DNA from: Apricaphanius iberus
Taxonomy: Eukaryota; Chordata; Actinopteri; Cyprinodontiformes; Aphaniidae
Reading direction: 5' to 3'
DNA: 64,000 bases
Assembly (NCBI GenBank): GCA_028564705.1
Contig: JAPXFQ010001673.1
Location: forward strand, 750,478-814,477
A program made the position numbers and the translations under genes. Shown piece after piece: positions 36,191-48,811 of the stretch (the first letter of the stretch is position 1; each line of letters starts with the position of its first letter). The notes under the pieces are model-generated. The model did no database searches, was not told the origin of the DNA, and saw only the letters and a program-made list of their open reading frames with translations.

Positions 36191-36863
36191 AATTCAAAAG
36201 GGGAGTTTGAGTAAGAACAAAAACCTTGCTTCCACATCATATAAACAACCTAAAGGGGATCAGATGAATAAACAGAATTATTATTCCTCCTATCTTCATT
36301 AATTTGTTGACCATCCACACTGTTCAGCACTGAACATACAGAACTGATCAGACCACTGTCTCAATTTCAGAACTTAGTTAAAAAGTAAAATATAAATAAT
36401 TTTTAAAAAATCTATAAAAAGTATTTTTTTCCGAAAACTGGAAGAATGTCTGTGAAGCTGTACCTACTGTAAAACTAAATATAGGTTCCACAGTAGCAGG
36501 ACATAAACCTGGACCTACCAATCCTGAGTAACCTTCACGAAACCACTCACCCAATGTGACAATATTGTAAAATGGAGTGATTCAATTGTATATATATACT
36601 AATAAGATCCCCACGTTTAACATCTATGTAATTCACGACTCAACTGAACAAAGATTACAGCAATACACCACAACTTTGTCACTACAAATGTTATCGAAAC
36701 ATATTTTTATGCTCAAACAATCTTAGTTTGTAAAATTTGCTCTTAGCAACAGCCTGGACGAAGTCATCCATGTTTTCTAGGTTTCTGAGTCTTAAAAATC
36801 CTAAACTGAGTCCTAAACCAATCAAAACCCTTCCAACTTCTAGCATGCAAGTGTGACATTGCG
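36191..36863. other. No gene recognised
   Basis: AT-rich non-coding DNA between the GC-rich tract and the palindrome array. Confidence 0.45.
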
Positions 36864-38481
36864 CACTAGTAAATTAGTGGCAAGTATTGCGGTCCCACTA
36901 GTTAAATAGTGGCACAAAATGACAGCCGTTTGTCTATTTATTCAAATTCCACTAGTTTACTAGTGTGAGGGACATTTTTCTCCAGCTTGTTGACTACGGA
37001 TAGTGTTTTCTCTTCACTAGCTAACATGTAAGGGTGAATTTGCCCTCTATAAGCTACTGAAAGACATTATAATGCAGATATGCTAACTAGTAAACTAGTA
37101 AGTCTGTCTTGTTCCATTACAGGTGAACTAGTAGGGTCAAACATGTCAACTAGTTAAATAGTGAAGGTCAATTTGTCACTAGTTAACTAGTAAGAGCACA
37201 TTGTTGCATTACAAGTTAACTAGATAGCTCCAAAAATAGCCACTAGTGTGTGTCTTGTGCGCACTAGTTACCTAGTGAGCTGCTTCACTGCCACACATGC
37301 AAACTAGTGAGACTTCAGTTGTTCCATTAGTTAACTAGTGGACAAAAGTAGTCAGCTTCTTTGTGTGTTTAGGTGTAACTAGTTTACTAGTGAACAAAAT
37401 ATGCATGCCACTAGTTAAATAGTAATGCCCGCAACACCCTCACTAGTAAAGAAGGGGGTATACCTTTACATGTTAAGAAGTGACCATTTTGGGATATCAC
37501 TAGTTGTGGGGCTGAAATTGCCTTCACTAGTTACCTGGTGGACGTTTTGGGGCACACTAATAAACTAGTGACACTTTTTGAACCTCACTAGTTAACTAGT
37601 CGAATGGAAATTACCAACACTAGTTCACTAGTGGGCGTTTTGGGGCACACTAGTAAACTAGTGACACTTTTTACACCTCATTAGTTAACTAGTGGGCATT
37701 TGTGTCTTCACTAGTTAACTAGTGAGCAGTTCTGCCTTCACTAGATTACAAGTGTCACACTGAAACCACCAGTTTAGTGTGAATTTAGGCTTGAACTAGT
37801 TTACTAGTATAATTTATGACCTCACTAGTTAACTAGTTTGGACAATGGATACATCAACTAGTTAACTAGTGAGCCTGCTGCCATCACCTAGCTAGCTAGT
37901 AAGTCATTTATGGTTCACTAGTTAACTAGTGGCATTTACCTATTCCAACTAGTTAACTAGTGAGGAGTTATACCTTTACTAGTAAACTGGTGCACAGTAG
38001 TGTGTATATTTTGACCCTCACTAGTTAACTAGTTCACACACGTGGCTCACTAGTTAACTAGTGAACCATAAATGGCTTGCATGTACATGATAATTATGCC
38101 TGATCAAGATATCAGAATAAATGCTAATACGGCTTGCCATAAGCTTGTTTGTGTTGCTAGGGGTAACTAGTTTACTAGTGAACAAAATATACATGCTACT
38201 AGTTAACTAGTAGGGCCCGCAACACCCTCACTAGTAAACTAGGGGGTATTTTTGTCTTTACATGTTAACAAGTGACCATCTTGGCATCTCACTAGTTAAC
38301 TTGTGGGGCTGAAATGGCCTTCACTAATTAACTAGTTTGGACAAAGGATGCATCAGCTAGTTAACTGGTGAGCCTGCTGCCATCACCTAGCTAGCTAGTA
38401 AGCCATTTATGGTTCACTAGTTAACTAGTGATATTGACCTACTCCAACTAGTTAACTAGTGAGGAGTTATGCCTTCACTAG
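36864..38481. repeat. Array of ACTAGTTAACTAGT palindromes with diverse spacers
   Basis: About 1.6 kb is built from the 14-bp perfect palindrome ACTAGTTAACTAGT and near-variants, often extended to TCACTAGTTAACTAGTGA. By eye there are at least twelve exact 14-mers and a few dozen variants (for example ACTAGTAAACTAGT, ACTAGTTCACTAGT, CTAGCTAGCTAGT). They are separated by spacers of roughly 15-45 bases that mostly differ from one another. Longer blocks are also duplicated: 37372-37547 resembles 38162-38333, and 37843-37982 resembles 38336-38478. No coding frame crosses it. It is not a CRISPR array: the cores vary, spacer lengths vary, and the genome is eukaryotic. Confidence 0.85.
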
Positions 38482-38544
38482 GAACACTACATCAGAATAA
38501 ATGCTTGGTTGTCTTGCCATAGAATGGATGAATTTCATGCGGTC

Positions 38545-39265
38545 AAATAGGACCAAAATATAACTTTTCGTTATAAGTCCCACTCATTGTGTTTTCAGGG
38601 GTAAGTGGGTAATACCCACTGTAAAGCATGAGGGTGGAAACATTATGATTTGGGGCTGCTTTTCTGCAAAGGGGATAGGACGACTGATCTGCATTAAGGA
38701 GAGGATGGATAGGCCCATGTATAATGAAAGCTTTAGGCACAATACCTCCTTTGTTCAATGAGAAAATTGAAGAAGAAATGTGGTTGGATCTTCCACCATG
38801 ATAATGCACCTAAACACACTGCCCGGGCATTGAAAGAAAAGGCATTTTAAGGTTCTGGACTGGCTTAGCCATTCTCCAGATCTCAATCCAACACAGAGTC
38901 TGTGGAGGAAGCTGTAAGTCTGTTGCCCACCAACAGCCCCAAAACATCACTGTTCGAGAAGATCTGTATGGAAGTTTGGGCCAAAAAGGGCAAAAATATT
39001 AGCTACAGTGTGTCCAACCTGTCATAGTTGCATTGCAAAATACTGGGATTAACTTTTTATTGACAAAATACTTATTTTATGTACAATGCACATTGTATTG
39101 TATTGCACATGCACAATGTATGTACAATACAATACAAATGAAATATTTTAAAAAATCATACTGTTTGAATTCTGGGATTTAAATAAAAATCTACAGACCC
39201 CTCTCATCTTTTTAAGTGGGACAGCTTGCACAATTGGTGGCTGCCAAATACTTTTTGTCCCACTG
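38545..39265 (+). mobile_element. Tc1-like transposon, 3' portion
   Basis: The sequence enters at the segment before the second catalytic aspartate (GGACCAAAATATAACTTTT), continues through AGCATGAGGGTGGAAACATT and TTCCACCATGATAATGCACC, and finishes in a right terminal repeat ending TTTTTGTCCCACTG followed by TA. The terminal repeat matches the CAGTGGGG(C) end at 27267 and 48812. Frames are broken throughout. Read with 34670-35095, a complete element minus about 180 bases of gene would be accounted for. Confidence 0.7.
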
Positions 39266-40657
39266 TAGACATTGTTTTATTTCCCTTGAAAATGCTTGTC
39301 AAATATCAGGAGGAAAATTAGTTAACTGACAAATGAGAGACCTAGTGTTTGGTGTTCAGGTTCATCCTTTCTTTGGGCCTTTAAAGCCCAGCTTGCCTAT
39401 TCTGCCTTTGACAACGGGGCTTAGTCAGCCCAAAAACTGCAATGCAGCTGAAGTATTATTCAAAGAAGGACCCATTAGGAGCAATGCTTGACGTCACTGC
39501 TATTGTAGTTGGTGTGATTAGCTAAAAGTAGATCTGAAATCAGAGCTAAGAATGGAATCAAGGAAATGTAGCTATTGTGACCCTGCCTGGACTTAATCAC
39601 TGGAGAATATTGATGCATTGCCATGGGGCATTACAGTTTTTTACATCAGATTTTCACCTTTTTGATTCTTTTGCACTCCTTGTTGAAATAACACAGTGGA
39701 GAGAAATGACTCAATATGTGAAGCTTTTATACTTTCCTACTCTGGCAGCTCTTTTGCAAGAGAGAGAGGGAAAAAATATGTTTTTGTATATGACCTGAAA
39801 GGTAGAGAACAGCCAAACTGCACAATAGAAAGATAGAGGCACTGACTGAAGCACTACTGAGTTTGTTAAATAAAAATGATCAGCTTGGAACTCAATTGCT
39901 CTACAAATATATAGTAATTATCACTGCAAAATGTGTGTCCTTGTATTGGTTTTGTACTGGTAGGCCACTTAATGCAGTACTGCCACATTAGTTGAAGTTC
40001 AACAAAAATAATGCGTACTCCTCAGGGGACAACAGTAATAAAAGAAGGCCCAAACAATTCTTACGGGGGAAGGGCAGTGCGGTTAGTACCAGAAAAATAG
40101 GTTCCAAAAATATGTTCAGATTGATTTTCAAACTTATAACTCAACTTGGTGTATATATGTAGATGAGTAGATGAAATATTGTACACTAATTGTATTATTG
40201 AATTTCTGAAAAGTCCTGAACAAAAAAATATGTTGGATCTATAATAGACATTGCTTGACTTATGAATAAACTCAGTGCGCTGTAGTGGCATAGGGATGTG
40301 ATTTGATTTAGAGGTCCCGGAGCTTCTGGCCTTTAGAGCTCAAGACCAGCTCGCCAGACAGTTCACGAGGACTGGGAAGAACATCCACTTTTTGGAGTGA
40401 CCTGACAAGCTCAGTTTTCATCAAGATTTTAAAAAAAGTAATACACAAGCTCTGTTTATCGTAGCCTCTTCTATCTCACTTGGTTTATACGCAAACCTGC
40501 ACGTCAACAATCCAGGCACCAGCCCCAAACCCCCTTTATCGCACCATTGCATTCTTTTGTAAAAAAGACCTGATCTAGGCACATTGCAGCCACAAGCTGA
40601 GCATTCATGAATGACCAAGAGGCTCACTGAAGCCAGCATTATCTTTTTGAACACCCT
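39266..40657. other. No gene recognised
   Basis: No supported gene or repeat; frames at 39577-39798 (+), 40061-40291 (-) and 40421-40654 (-) have no domain. Confidence 0.45.
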
Positions 40658-41232
40658 AAGCCTAGTTTATGCTTCTCCGACGGAGACGTTTTTTGTTTGT
40701 AGTAGTCAATTTTCTCCTCTCCACTTTCTATTGTTTTTTCAGCGTTGCTTCTTTGTTTTTTCTAGGCTTGTGAACATATTTCTTCCTCAAGGAGCAATGA
40801 ACGACAGAAAGCAAATTTTGATTCAGATGTAAAACTTTTTACTAGAGGTGCAGCTCATTGAATACTCTAGAAAAGCATGGAAACAAAACACAGCAGCCTT
40901 TTTTGTTGTTTTCCTACACTTCTTTGTGTTCAAAATCACCCAAAGAACAGATTAGATAAATTATCCTGTAACTACAAGCATATAGTGGCAAAACACTATA
41001 ATAATTACTGTTTACAGCGACTACAGGGCACTGTTCTGTTGAAGTGATCTCTGGCTATTGCTGAAACTGATCAATCAGATGCATATGCTCTCCGTTGACC
41101 GAAACGGATAGTTAAAAATTGGGACTCTACTCCATTCGTTCTTGTGTAGGTGACGGAGAGCTCTTGCATTGACGGATAATGGCGTTGCATCAATCTGTCT
41201 CCGTCAAAACAGAGAACCATAAACTAGGCTTT
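40658..41232. mobile_element. Inverted-repeat element related by ends to 25750
   Basis: The left end AAGCCTAGTTTATGCTTCTC is inverted at the right end (ACCATAAACTAGGCTT), with a further CCGTC/GACGG word inside each end. The 575-bp body has no coding capacity. The end core is close to that of the 25750-26097 element, so the two belong to related families mobilised by a similar enzyme. Family assignment is open; ends of this type suggest Harbinger-like or hAT-like elements. Confidence 0.6.
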
Positions 41233-41319
41233 AAGATAAGCCAGTCTACAATAGGAAAGTAGCTTGATAGTAAGAAATCAACTGTTGGATAATTTATGAG
41301 AAAAATTAATAAATAAATA

Positions 41320-42155
41320 ATAAAACAATCTCCCTTGACCTGGGGCTAAATGCAAGATCTCACCTCATGGAGTACACATAATATTGCAATTGGTGAGGAA
41401 TCGGGTTTGGGGGACTAAGCAATGACATGATACCGATGAGAAATAGTACAATTTAATTTCGTCAGATGAGACCAAAATAGAAGTCTTTGGTGTATACACC
41501 AATCACTGTGTATGGAGGGAAAAGAATACTGAGTTGCATCCCAAGAACACCATTACTGCTGTGAAGGATGGGGTTGGAACATTATACTTTGGGGCTGCTT
41601 TTCTGCAAAGAGAACAGGACAACTGATCCGGATTAAGGAAAGGATGAATGGGGCCATATATTGTGAGATTTTGGGTAAATACCTTCCATCCCTTCAATGT
41701 AAAGCGCTTTGAGTGGTCAGTATGACCAGAAAAGCGCTATATAAGTTCAGTCCATTTACCATTACACAAAACAGGCAACGGACATAAAAAAAAGCCTTTC
41801 AAGGTTCTGGTGTGACCTAGCCATTCTCTAGACCTCAATCCAGTAAAGAATCCGTGCAGGAATTTTATAATCTGTGTTTGCCCAGCAGTAGATCCAAAAT
41901 ATTACAGCTCTAGAGAAGATTTGCATGGAAGAATGGGCCAACATACCAGTGTATGCAAACCTGGTGAAGACCTAAAGCAGATATTTGACCTCTGTCATTG
42001 CAAAGTATTGAGGATTACACAATAAATCTTTTATAAATCCTAGTGTGATTTCTTCTTTTCTTTTTTTGTCTCTTACATTTAAAGTGTATATATGATCAAA
42101 TTTATATAAAACTTGCACAGCCAGTGGCTGCTAAATACTCTTTGGCCAGCTGTAT
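41320..42155 (+). mobile_element. Decayed Tc1-like transposon with nested repeat
   Basis: Recognisable transposase remnants follow in order: GACCTGGGGCTAAATGCAAG, ATGAGACCAAAATAGAAGTC, AACACCATTACTGCTGTGAA, TTCTGCAAAGAGAACAGGAC and CTAGCCATTCTCTAGACCTC. The right terminal repeat is degraded (ACTCTTTGGCCAGCTGTA). All frames are broken. A foreign repeat (41699-41763) interrupts it. Confidence 0.7.
41699..41763 (+). repeat. Short LINE/SINE-type tail nested in Tc1 remnant
   Basis: GTAAAGCGCTTTGAGTGGTC followed by AGAAAAGCGCTATATAAGTT is a common teleost retroposon tail. It sits between two parts of the Tc1 gene that would otherwise be nearly contiguous, so it arrived after the Tc1 insertion. Confidence 0.6.
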
Positions 42156-42839
42156 ATTATGCACATTGTCGTTGGGCATTTTGCCCTTTTTGACATTTTT
42201 CTTTCTTTTTATTTATGCTCATTTGTACTTTTTTAAAGTTAGACACTAGGGAAAATGTACTGTCAGAATGTATACTCTTTGACTGACAGCAGTCTGTTTG
42301 CTTTAGCTTAGCTTAAGCAATGTAAGTGAACCGTAACAGCTAGCAATTAGTGTTGCAAAGTGATTAAAATTACTGAATAATGATCCTAATTATACCTGTT
42401 GACTTCAATAAATATCGATTGCAAAATAGAATAATAAATAACGTATGAATTACAGGAGCCAATTTCGACTTCAGACTGCATTACGGCAAATGTCTGCTGT
42501 AAACTGTGACTGTAAGGGGCAAGCGTCTGCAAAAGCCACCTACTTCCATAAACAAAAGTGTGTGAGCTGCACTTGAGTTTTTACTGCTGTAGTTTGACTC
42601 AACATGTTCAATGATCATATACTCTGCCGTTTTTACTGCAACTTTCTATGCTGTTCCTTTGAAAAACTCTACCGGGTATTTACTCAAATGGGTAATTAGT
42701 TTAAATTGCACAACAAATTTAGGACCCACATAGGTCCCATTTTTTATCGAGAGTTTTCCCACATCACACCCATACAGGTTACCGGTGGACAATCCTGTCT
42801 GTGGCTAATTTTTCAACACATCCTACTTTTTATGTGCTC
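42156..42839. other. No gene recognised
   Basis: Non-coding; nothing supported. Confidence 0.45.
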
Positions 42840-43190
42840 CATCTTTAAATGTTGGCTGGGGATTATGTCAAGTAATTTTCTATAATGAAGTCATTGATGC
42901 TAGGGTCGTTGTCCATTTGGAACACCAATTGGTGTCCAAGCTTTGGCTTGGTATTTTGCTGGAGGTTTGCCTGGTGCTGATGAAGCTGAATGATTACAAA
43001 GTGTATTTGAGACTGAAAAACATCTCCTATGGCAGCCTTTTTTCTTTGTGAGATTAAGGTATTTGAAATTTAGGGAAGACAGTTTTTTTCCTTTCTGCTT
43101 CTGACAAAACTATAAGCTCCTGGCAATTCTTTGACTTTGATTTGATAGTTTCAAGTGTTGTATCAGCTAATTATTAGAAGTCATTTATTT
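42840..43190 (-). mobile_element. Reverse-oriented Tc1-like fragment
   Basis: AATGAAGTCATTGATGCTAG, GGTCGTTGTCCATTTGGAAC and GTCCAAGCTTTGGCTTGG preserve reverse-strand Tc1-type sequence that I recognise from fish and frog elements. It is heavily decayed, with no frame and no visible ends. Confidence 0.45.
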
Positions 43191-43859
43191 TTCATTGAAT
43201 TTGTTTATTTTGTTTATTATTTTTGTTTATATATATATTTTTTTTTTTCTTTTGTCATCCTCAGTAATGAACAGATAATGGTTAATATTAACTTTACAAG
43301 TTGATTGTACTGGTGAGCAACTTAATTAATGCTAATTCTTTGCTTTGATTTGTTTGTAAATTTGGAATTCTAAGAAAAATACAAAAATCTCTTCTATTAT
43401 GTGATAAAGTTTAGACACTGGAGAGAAAGCATTCATTCTTCCGTCTGTGAACAGGTATCAAATTTATTGTAGCTAAGTTTCACTAAAATGGGCTCAACAC
43501 TGTTTAGACTCAAACTGTAATGAGTTGGTACGAAACAAGGGGATGAATGGATGATGCACAGCCATTTGAAACAAGCTTAGTACGAAATAAAATCATGTTC
43601 TTGCTGATATTCACACAGGCATCAACAGTTAGGTTTTGATAACTGTTAACCTAACCTTTTTGCACTTCAAGAAGTGAAAAACAAAAAACAATCCACCATG
43701 GTTTCTCAGTAAAACATCTTTACTCTTTTATTGTTTTTATGTAGCTTTGGATGTATGTTCAAGAAGTTTAACCTCAATCCCAATATGAAGTCTTTTACAA
43801 CTACTAACAATTTTTCGTTAAAAATTAACTGACCAGTCTCCCTTTTTTACTGCGGAAGA
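43191..43859. other. No gene recognised
   Basis: AT-rich non-coding sequence with a short TA and poly-T stretch at about 43230-43250. Confidence 0.45.
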
Positions 43860-44090
43860 AAAGCATTCACAAAACATGAGGTTGCCACCACCATAATTCA
43901 AAATAGGGATAGTGTGTTCAAAGCATTGTGTATTCTTTCCTACCACACAGAGGGGTTTCTTGCTCCTTGGCATACCAGACAGAACTTCTTATTGGTTTTC
44001 ATCAACAATGGATTTCTTCCATGAGGTTGAGATAAGTGGAGTACACAACTACATTTTCCTACATGGCCTGAGGATCTCTGAAAGCAGAGC
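43860..44090 (-). mobile_element. Reverse-oriented Tc1-like fragment
   Basis: CATGAGGTTGCCACCACCAT, GAACTTCTTATTGGTTTTCA and CAACAATGGATTTCTTCCAT are reverse-strand remnants of a Tc1-like transposase gene. The frames at 43912-44280 (+) and 43940-44134 (-) overlap it and are discounted. Confidence 0.55.
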
Positions 44091-46649
44091 CATAAGATCA
44101 AACCCGGCACTAGGGCAATTAACTGGGCGGGCATTGGCTTATTTTGGGGGGAGGTGCACAGTTTTATTTAACCCCTTCACGTTTTTATCTCCCGTCTGCG
44201 GTGTATTACACACCCCTTCTATACATCAATTAAAGACTGAGTTTCTTTTAGAGTCGGGCTGGCCGAGGGAGTTATGCTGAACGATCGGTCTCTTCTAGAT
44301 CAGTGATCAGAAAGTTTGTTTTCGTACTCCAGAAGGAGCCGCGGATGAGCCGCTGTCATGCACCTGCTGTGTCTTCTTGTGTAAGTGAGTGAGACATGTT
44401 CCTCAATAGATTATTTAGGGTATATACATGGAAATGGCCTGATCAAGTCACTCAGCGTGGCTGTGTTTAAGTCGGGCTGATAAGTTGTAAATGAGAGGGA
44501 AAAAGCAGATGTCACCAAACAACCGACTTTGTACAAATACGAGTTATACTTTATGACGATAGCAAACAGAAACAAACATCAAGTCCTACTTCTTCTATGT
44601 AGATCTCTTATTTCTGCTGCACTAATCAGTGACACAACTCGCAGCTGAAATTGATATATGGATGTGTTAACGGATTCCCTAAAGGGCTGATTGTATATGA
44701 AGACACAGTCATAAAAAGATGTAGTTAAATCACACTAAAGCTCCAATAGTGGAAATCTCAGGGCTTCGCCTCAGCCCCAGAACGTTTGAGATATTTAACG
44801 GGAAAAATCCTAAACCCACTGGACGTAAAGAAACGTCCAACCTCCTGGGTTGAGATTCAACACCATCCCATCTCTGCTTGTGATTAAAATTATTTATGCC
44901 AGCCAATGATATGAATCATAGCTTTAGACACAGTATATGCCTTTGTCAAATCATTCAAAAAGCATTAAATAAAAAATTACTGATTTAAGAGGAATTACAA
45001 AACCCAGAGCCAACCACCATCTCAAACAAAAACGTATTTTTACATCCACAACGGTCCTCCATTTAAATAGTTAGTCCACAACAAGTCTTATGTCCAAAAT
45101 CCAACATCCTCTGCTGCTCAACACCTTTATAATTCCATGCTGTGTCTGGATCTCTCACAAACCTTCATCAGAACTATCTTTAGCATGTAAGTTAGCCACG
45201 CAGCATGCTTCTTCTCCTTATTCTTTGTGTTTATAAACAGCTTGCAAACAACAAATTGGTGCACTACCGCCACCAACTGGTAGTGGACTAAGGGCAGCAC
45301 GAATAAGCGTGCAAATGGATGGACCACAAAAATTCACATAAAAGTCCTTACTTCTATGTCTCATCCAAGGAGAGTTGCAATTTAAACACTCATATGCAGG
45401 TGCAAGACAGTATTCTTTACATATATTTTTTACTCCTTCCAAAGAGAAAAGTATCACATCATTTTCAGTGTGCAGTACTCTGAGAAAGGCATTAGCATCT
45501 CGATGTGGGATTTTCTGAAGAATATGGATTGTCCGAGGAACAATGTGGAGCATATGGAAGACATATTTTTTCTATACTGCTGTTCTCTGGAGATGATTGG
45601 CTCAGTGGGGATCTCTCAAGGGACCCTCTACCGTGCTGAATTGAATCAAAGTTTTTTTTTTAACAAAACATAAAAAAAGCTGTGATAGTGAACATAGTGC
45701 TGAATACAAAAATTCTAATATAGATTGTTCTGACTTTGCCTGAGGGGAGTTAAGTTTTAGCTTGAAGGAAGAATATAAGGAATTTGGAGGGGAAAAAGCA
45801 TTAATGCTCTCTACTCACGTTTTCCTCTTCTTTTACTTCATTTGTGTATTTATCAAAACCAAAGCCACGTGAGTAAAACTGTATTTAATAGAAGTGATTG
45901 CTGTCATGACTGCTATGAGTGCGTGGAATGTGTTAATGGATCTTGGCTGCTTTGGCAAAGGACGGATGATTTTCTTTGTGTCACTTGTAAAAGACCCATT
46001 TATAGCTGTGAAATTCAGTCAATAAATTCCTCTGCCCTCTACGACGACTTCTCTCTCTCCCTCTGCGGAAGACATCACCAAATGTCACCAAGGGTTGATT
46101 TAGAAAGGTCTAAAAACTCTGCACTAACAACAAAAAAGGAGAGTCCTTCCCTGAAAAAGGATGTTTAATTCCTATAAATGTGCTTTTGCATCTTGTTTCT
46201 GGGCTGCTTCAACTCTGGAAGGCACTTTTGGCATGAGGTTTATGATGTGCTGAGTGTACCCTTAACTGGCTTCATGAGGTGTGAAGTCTTAGCGGTCAGT
46301 TCCAGGAAAAGGTCCAGAATATAAGAGGCAATAGAGAGCAGAAATGCAGACTCAGCTCAGGATACAGCAACTATCAGTGTTAATCTAGAACATCCAGGAA
46401 AGTTAAAACTGATTATAATGACTTTCAAACTTTAAAGGAAGGGCTGTTTTGAGCCTTCTGATACTGTCCACACTTAAAAGTATAACATTTATTAAATATG
46501 ATTATCCTTAATTACTCCAGTTACATTTGGGTCCATGATTATATATGAATAGTGACATGTTTCTGTTTTTCAGCATTTTATTTACAAAACTTAAAATCAG
46601 TCCCTTTGTCATAATTAAATAGATAAAGTAGATAAAATCCTTACATTTT
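44091..46649. other. No gene recognised
   Basis: No supported gene. The 108-codon frame at 45842-46168 is cysteine-rich and is discussed among the rejected observations. The less AT-rich stretch 44085-44380 may be an unrecognised repeat. Confidence 0.4.
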
Positions 46650-48811
46650 TATTTTTAACCTAAGTGAGAGATCAGACAAAGTGCAGCCTGAAGACCCCTA
46701 TGATGAGAGGAAACTCTGGACTCAGTGGTCCCCGCCCGGACGTGGGTCACTGGGGCCCCACTCTGGAGCCAGGCCTGGAGGTGGGGCACGTTGGTGGTGG
46801 CTGGGCCTTTAGTCACAGGGCCTGGCCGGGCTTAGTCCGAAGAGGCAACATGGAGCTCCCTTCCCATGTGCTCACCACCTTTGGGAAGGGCCATAGGGGT
46901 CAGGTGCAGTGCAAGACGGACCGTTTATGCACCAAACAGTAGATCAGATTACCCACCCTTCTTGGAGTACTTGGAGAGGGTGCTGAAGATTGCTCCTTCT
47001 GGGGACTCCCTCATTCTGGTGAGGGATTTCAACGCTCACGTGGGCAATGACAGTCGAACCTGGAGAGGTGTGGTTGGGCGGAATGGACTCTCCGATCTGA
47101 ACCCGAGCCGTGTTTTGTTATTGGACTTCTGTGCTCGTCATAGATTGTCCATAACAAACAAGTATTAGGGTGTTCATGTGTGCACTTGTCACCAGGACAC
47201 CCTAGGCCGCAGCTGGATGATCAACTTGGTCGTTGTTTCATCTGACCTGCGGCCGCATGTTTTGGACACACGGGCGAAGAGAGGGCCAGAGCTATACACC
47301 CACCACTATCTGGTGGTGAGTCGGCTCCGGTGGTGGGGGAGGACGCCGGACAGACCTGGCAGGCCCAAAGGAGTTGTGAGGGTCTGCTGGGAAAATCTGG
47401 CAGAGTCCACTGTCAGAAGGAGTTTCAACTCCCACCTCCGGAAGTACTTCAAACACGTCGGGGGGGAGGTGGGGAACATTGAGTCCGAGTGGGCCATGGT
47501 CCGTGCCTCCATTTTCGAGACGGCTGACCGTAGTTGTGGCCGCAAGGTGGCCCGCTGGTGGACACCGGCGGTGAGGGATGCTGTGGGACTGAGGAAGCAG
47601 CTGATAGGTACCGGCAGGCCAAGCGGAGTGCGGCTCGGATGGTCGCTGAGGCAAAAACTCGGGCATGGGAGAAGTTGGAGATACCATGGAGAAGGACTTT
47701 CATATGGTTTCAAAGTAATTCTGGTCAACCATCCGGCGTATCTGAGGGAAGCGGTCTGCCACCAACACTATTTACAGTGGGGATGGTGTGCTGCTGACCT
47801 CAACACGGGACATCTTGGGTCGGTGGGTGGAATACTTCGAAGACCTCCTCAATCCCACCGACAATCCTTCCTGTTTGGGACTTTGGGACGGGCTCTCAAA
47901 TCTCTGGTGCTGAGGTCACAGAGGTTGTTAAAAAGTTCCTTTCTGGCAGGGTGGCGAATCAGACTCACCCGGAATTCCTCAAGGCTATGGATGTTGTAGG
48001 GCTGTGTTGGTTAACACAGCTCTGCAATATTGCGTGGACATTGGGGGCAGTTCCCTTGGATTGGCAGGCCGGGGTGGTAGTCCCCCTCTTTAAAAAGGGG
48101 GACCACAGAGTGTTTTCCAACTACAGGGGGATCAAACTCCTGAGCCTCCCTGGTAAGTTCTATTCAGGGGTTCTGGAGAGGAGGGTCCGACAGATAGTCG
48201 AACCTCGGATTCAGGAGGAACAATGCGGTTTTCATCCTGGTCGTGGAACACTGGACCAGCTCTACACCCTCAGTAGTGTCCTGAAGAGTGTGTGGGAGTT
48301 TGCCTACATTTGTTTAGTGGACTTGGAGAAGGCGTTCGACCGTGTCCCTCTGGGAATGCTGTGGGGGGTACTCTAGGAGTATGGGGTACCGGGCCCTTTG
48401 AGAAGGGCTGTTAGGTCCCTGTTTGACCAGTGTCAGAGTTTAGCTCATATTGCCTGCAGTAAGTCAGATTAGTTTCCAGTGAGAGTTGGACTCCGCCAAG
48501 GTTGCCCTTTGTCACCGATCCTGTTCATAACATTTATGGACAGGATTTCTAGGCGCAGCCAAGGTATCAAGGGGGTCCGTTTTGGTAGCCTCAGGATCGG
48601 GTCTCTGCTTTTCGCAGATGATGTGGTCCTGTTGGCTTTATCGGGACATGATCTACAGCTTTCATTGGAGCGGTTCGCAGCCGAGTGTGAAGACAGCTGG
48701 GATGAGGATCAGCACCTCCAAATCCGAGACCATAGTCATGAGCCGGAAAAGGGTAGAGTGCCTTCTTCGGGTCGGGGATGGGTTCCTTCCTCAAGTGGAG
48801 GAGTTTACGTA
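46650..48811 (+). pseudogene. Decayed LINE with endonuclease and reverse transcriptase
   Basis: A 5' leader (CTCTGGACTCAGTGGTCCCC onward) leads into a broken apurinic-type endonuclease: RDFNAHVGNDSRTWRGVVG and LLLDFCARHRLSITN at about 47024-47160. The middle region follows in shifting frames, then the reverse transcriptase with QAGVVVPLFKKGDHR, SNYRGIKLLSLPGKFYS, EEQCGFHPGRGTLDQLY, DLEKAFDRVP, GLRQGCPLSPILF and the catalytic LLFADDVVLL (about 48603-48632). Several frame changes and stops (for example a TAG after GMLWGVL) show it is dead. The body is cut by a Tc1-like element at TA 48810-48811, so the 3' end is missing here. The clade is uncertain; RTE-like architecture fits best. Confidence 0.85.

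Noticed and set aside
36864..38481. CRISPR-like alternation of palindromic cores and unique spacers
   Set aside because: Cores vary, spacer lengths are irregular, there are no cas genes and the genome is that of a vertebrate; listed as a palindrome array instead.
45842..46168. Cysteine-rich frame (CCHDCYECVEC) recalling the cysteine-rich domain of family C receptors
   Set aside because: The spacing after the fourth cysteine is too long, no flanking domains or convincing splice sites are seen, and a short frame like this can arise by chance.
47292..47728. Overlapping minus-strand frames of 130-140 codons
   Set aside because: Antisense shadows of the LINE body.
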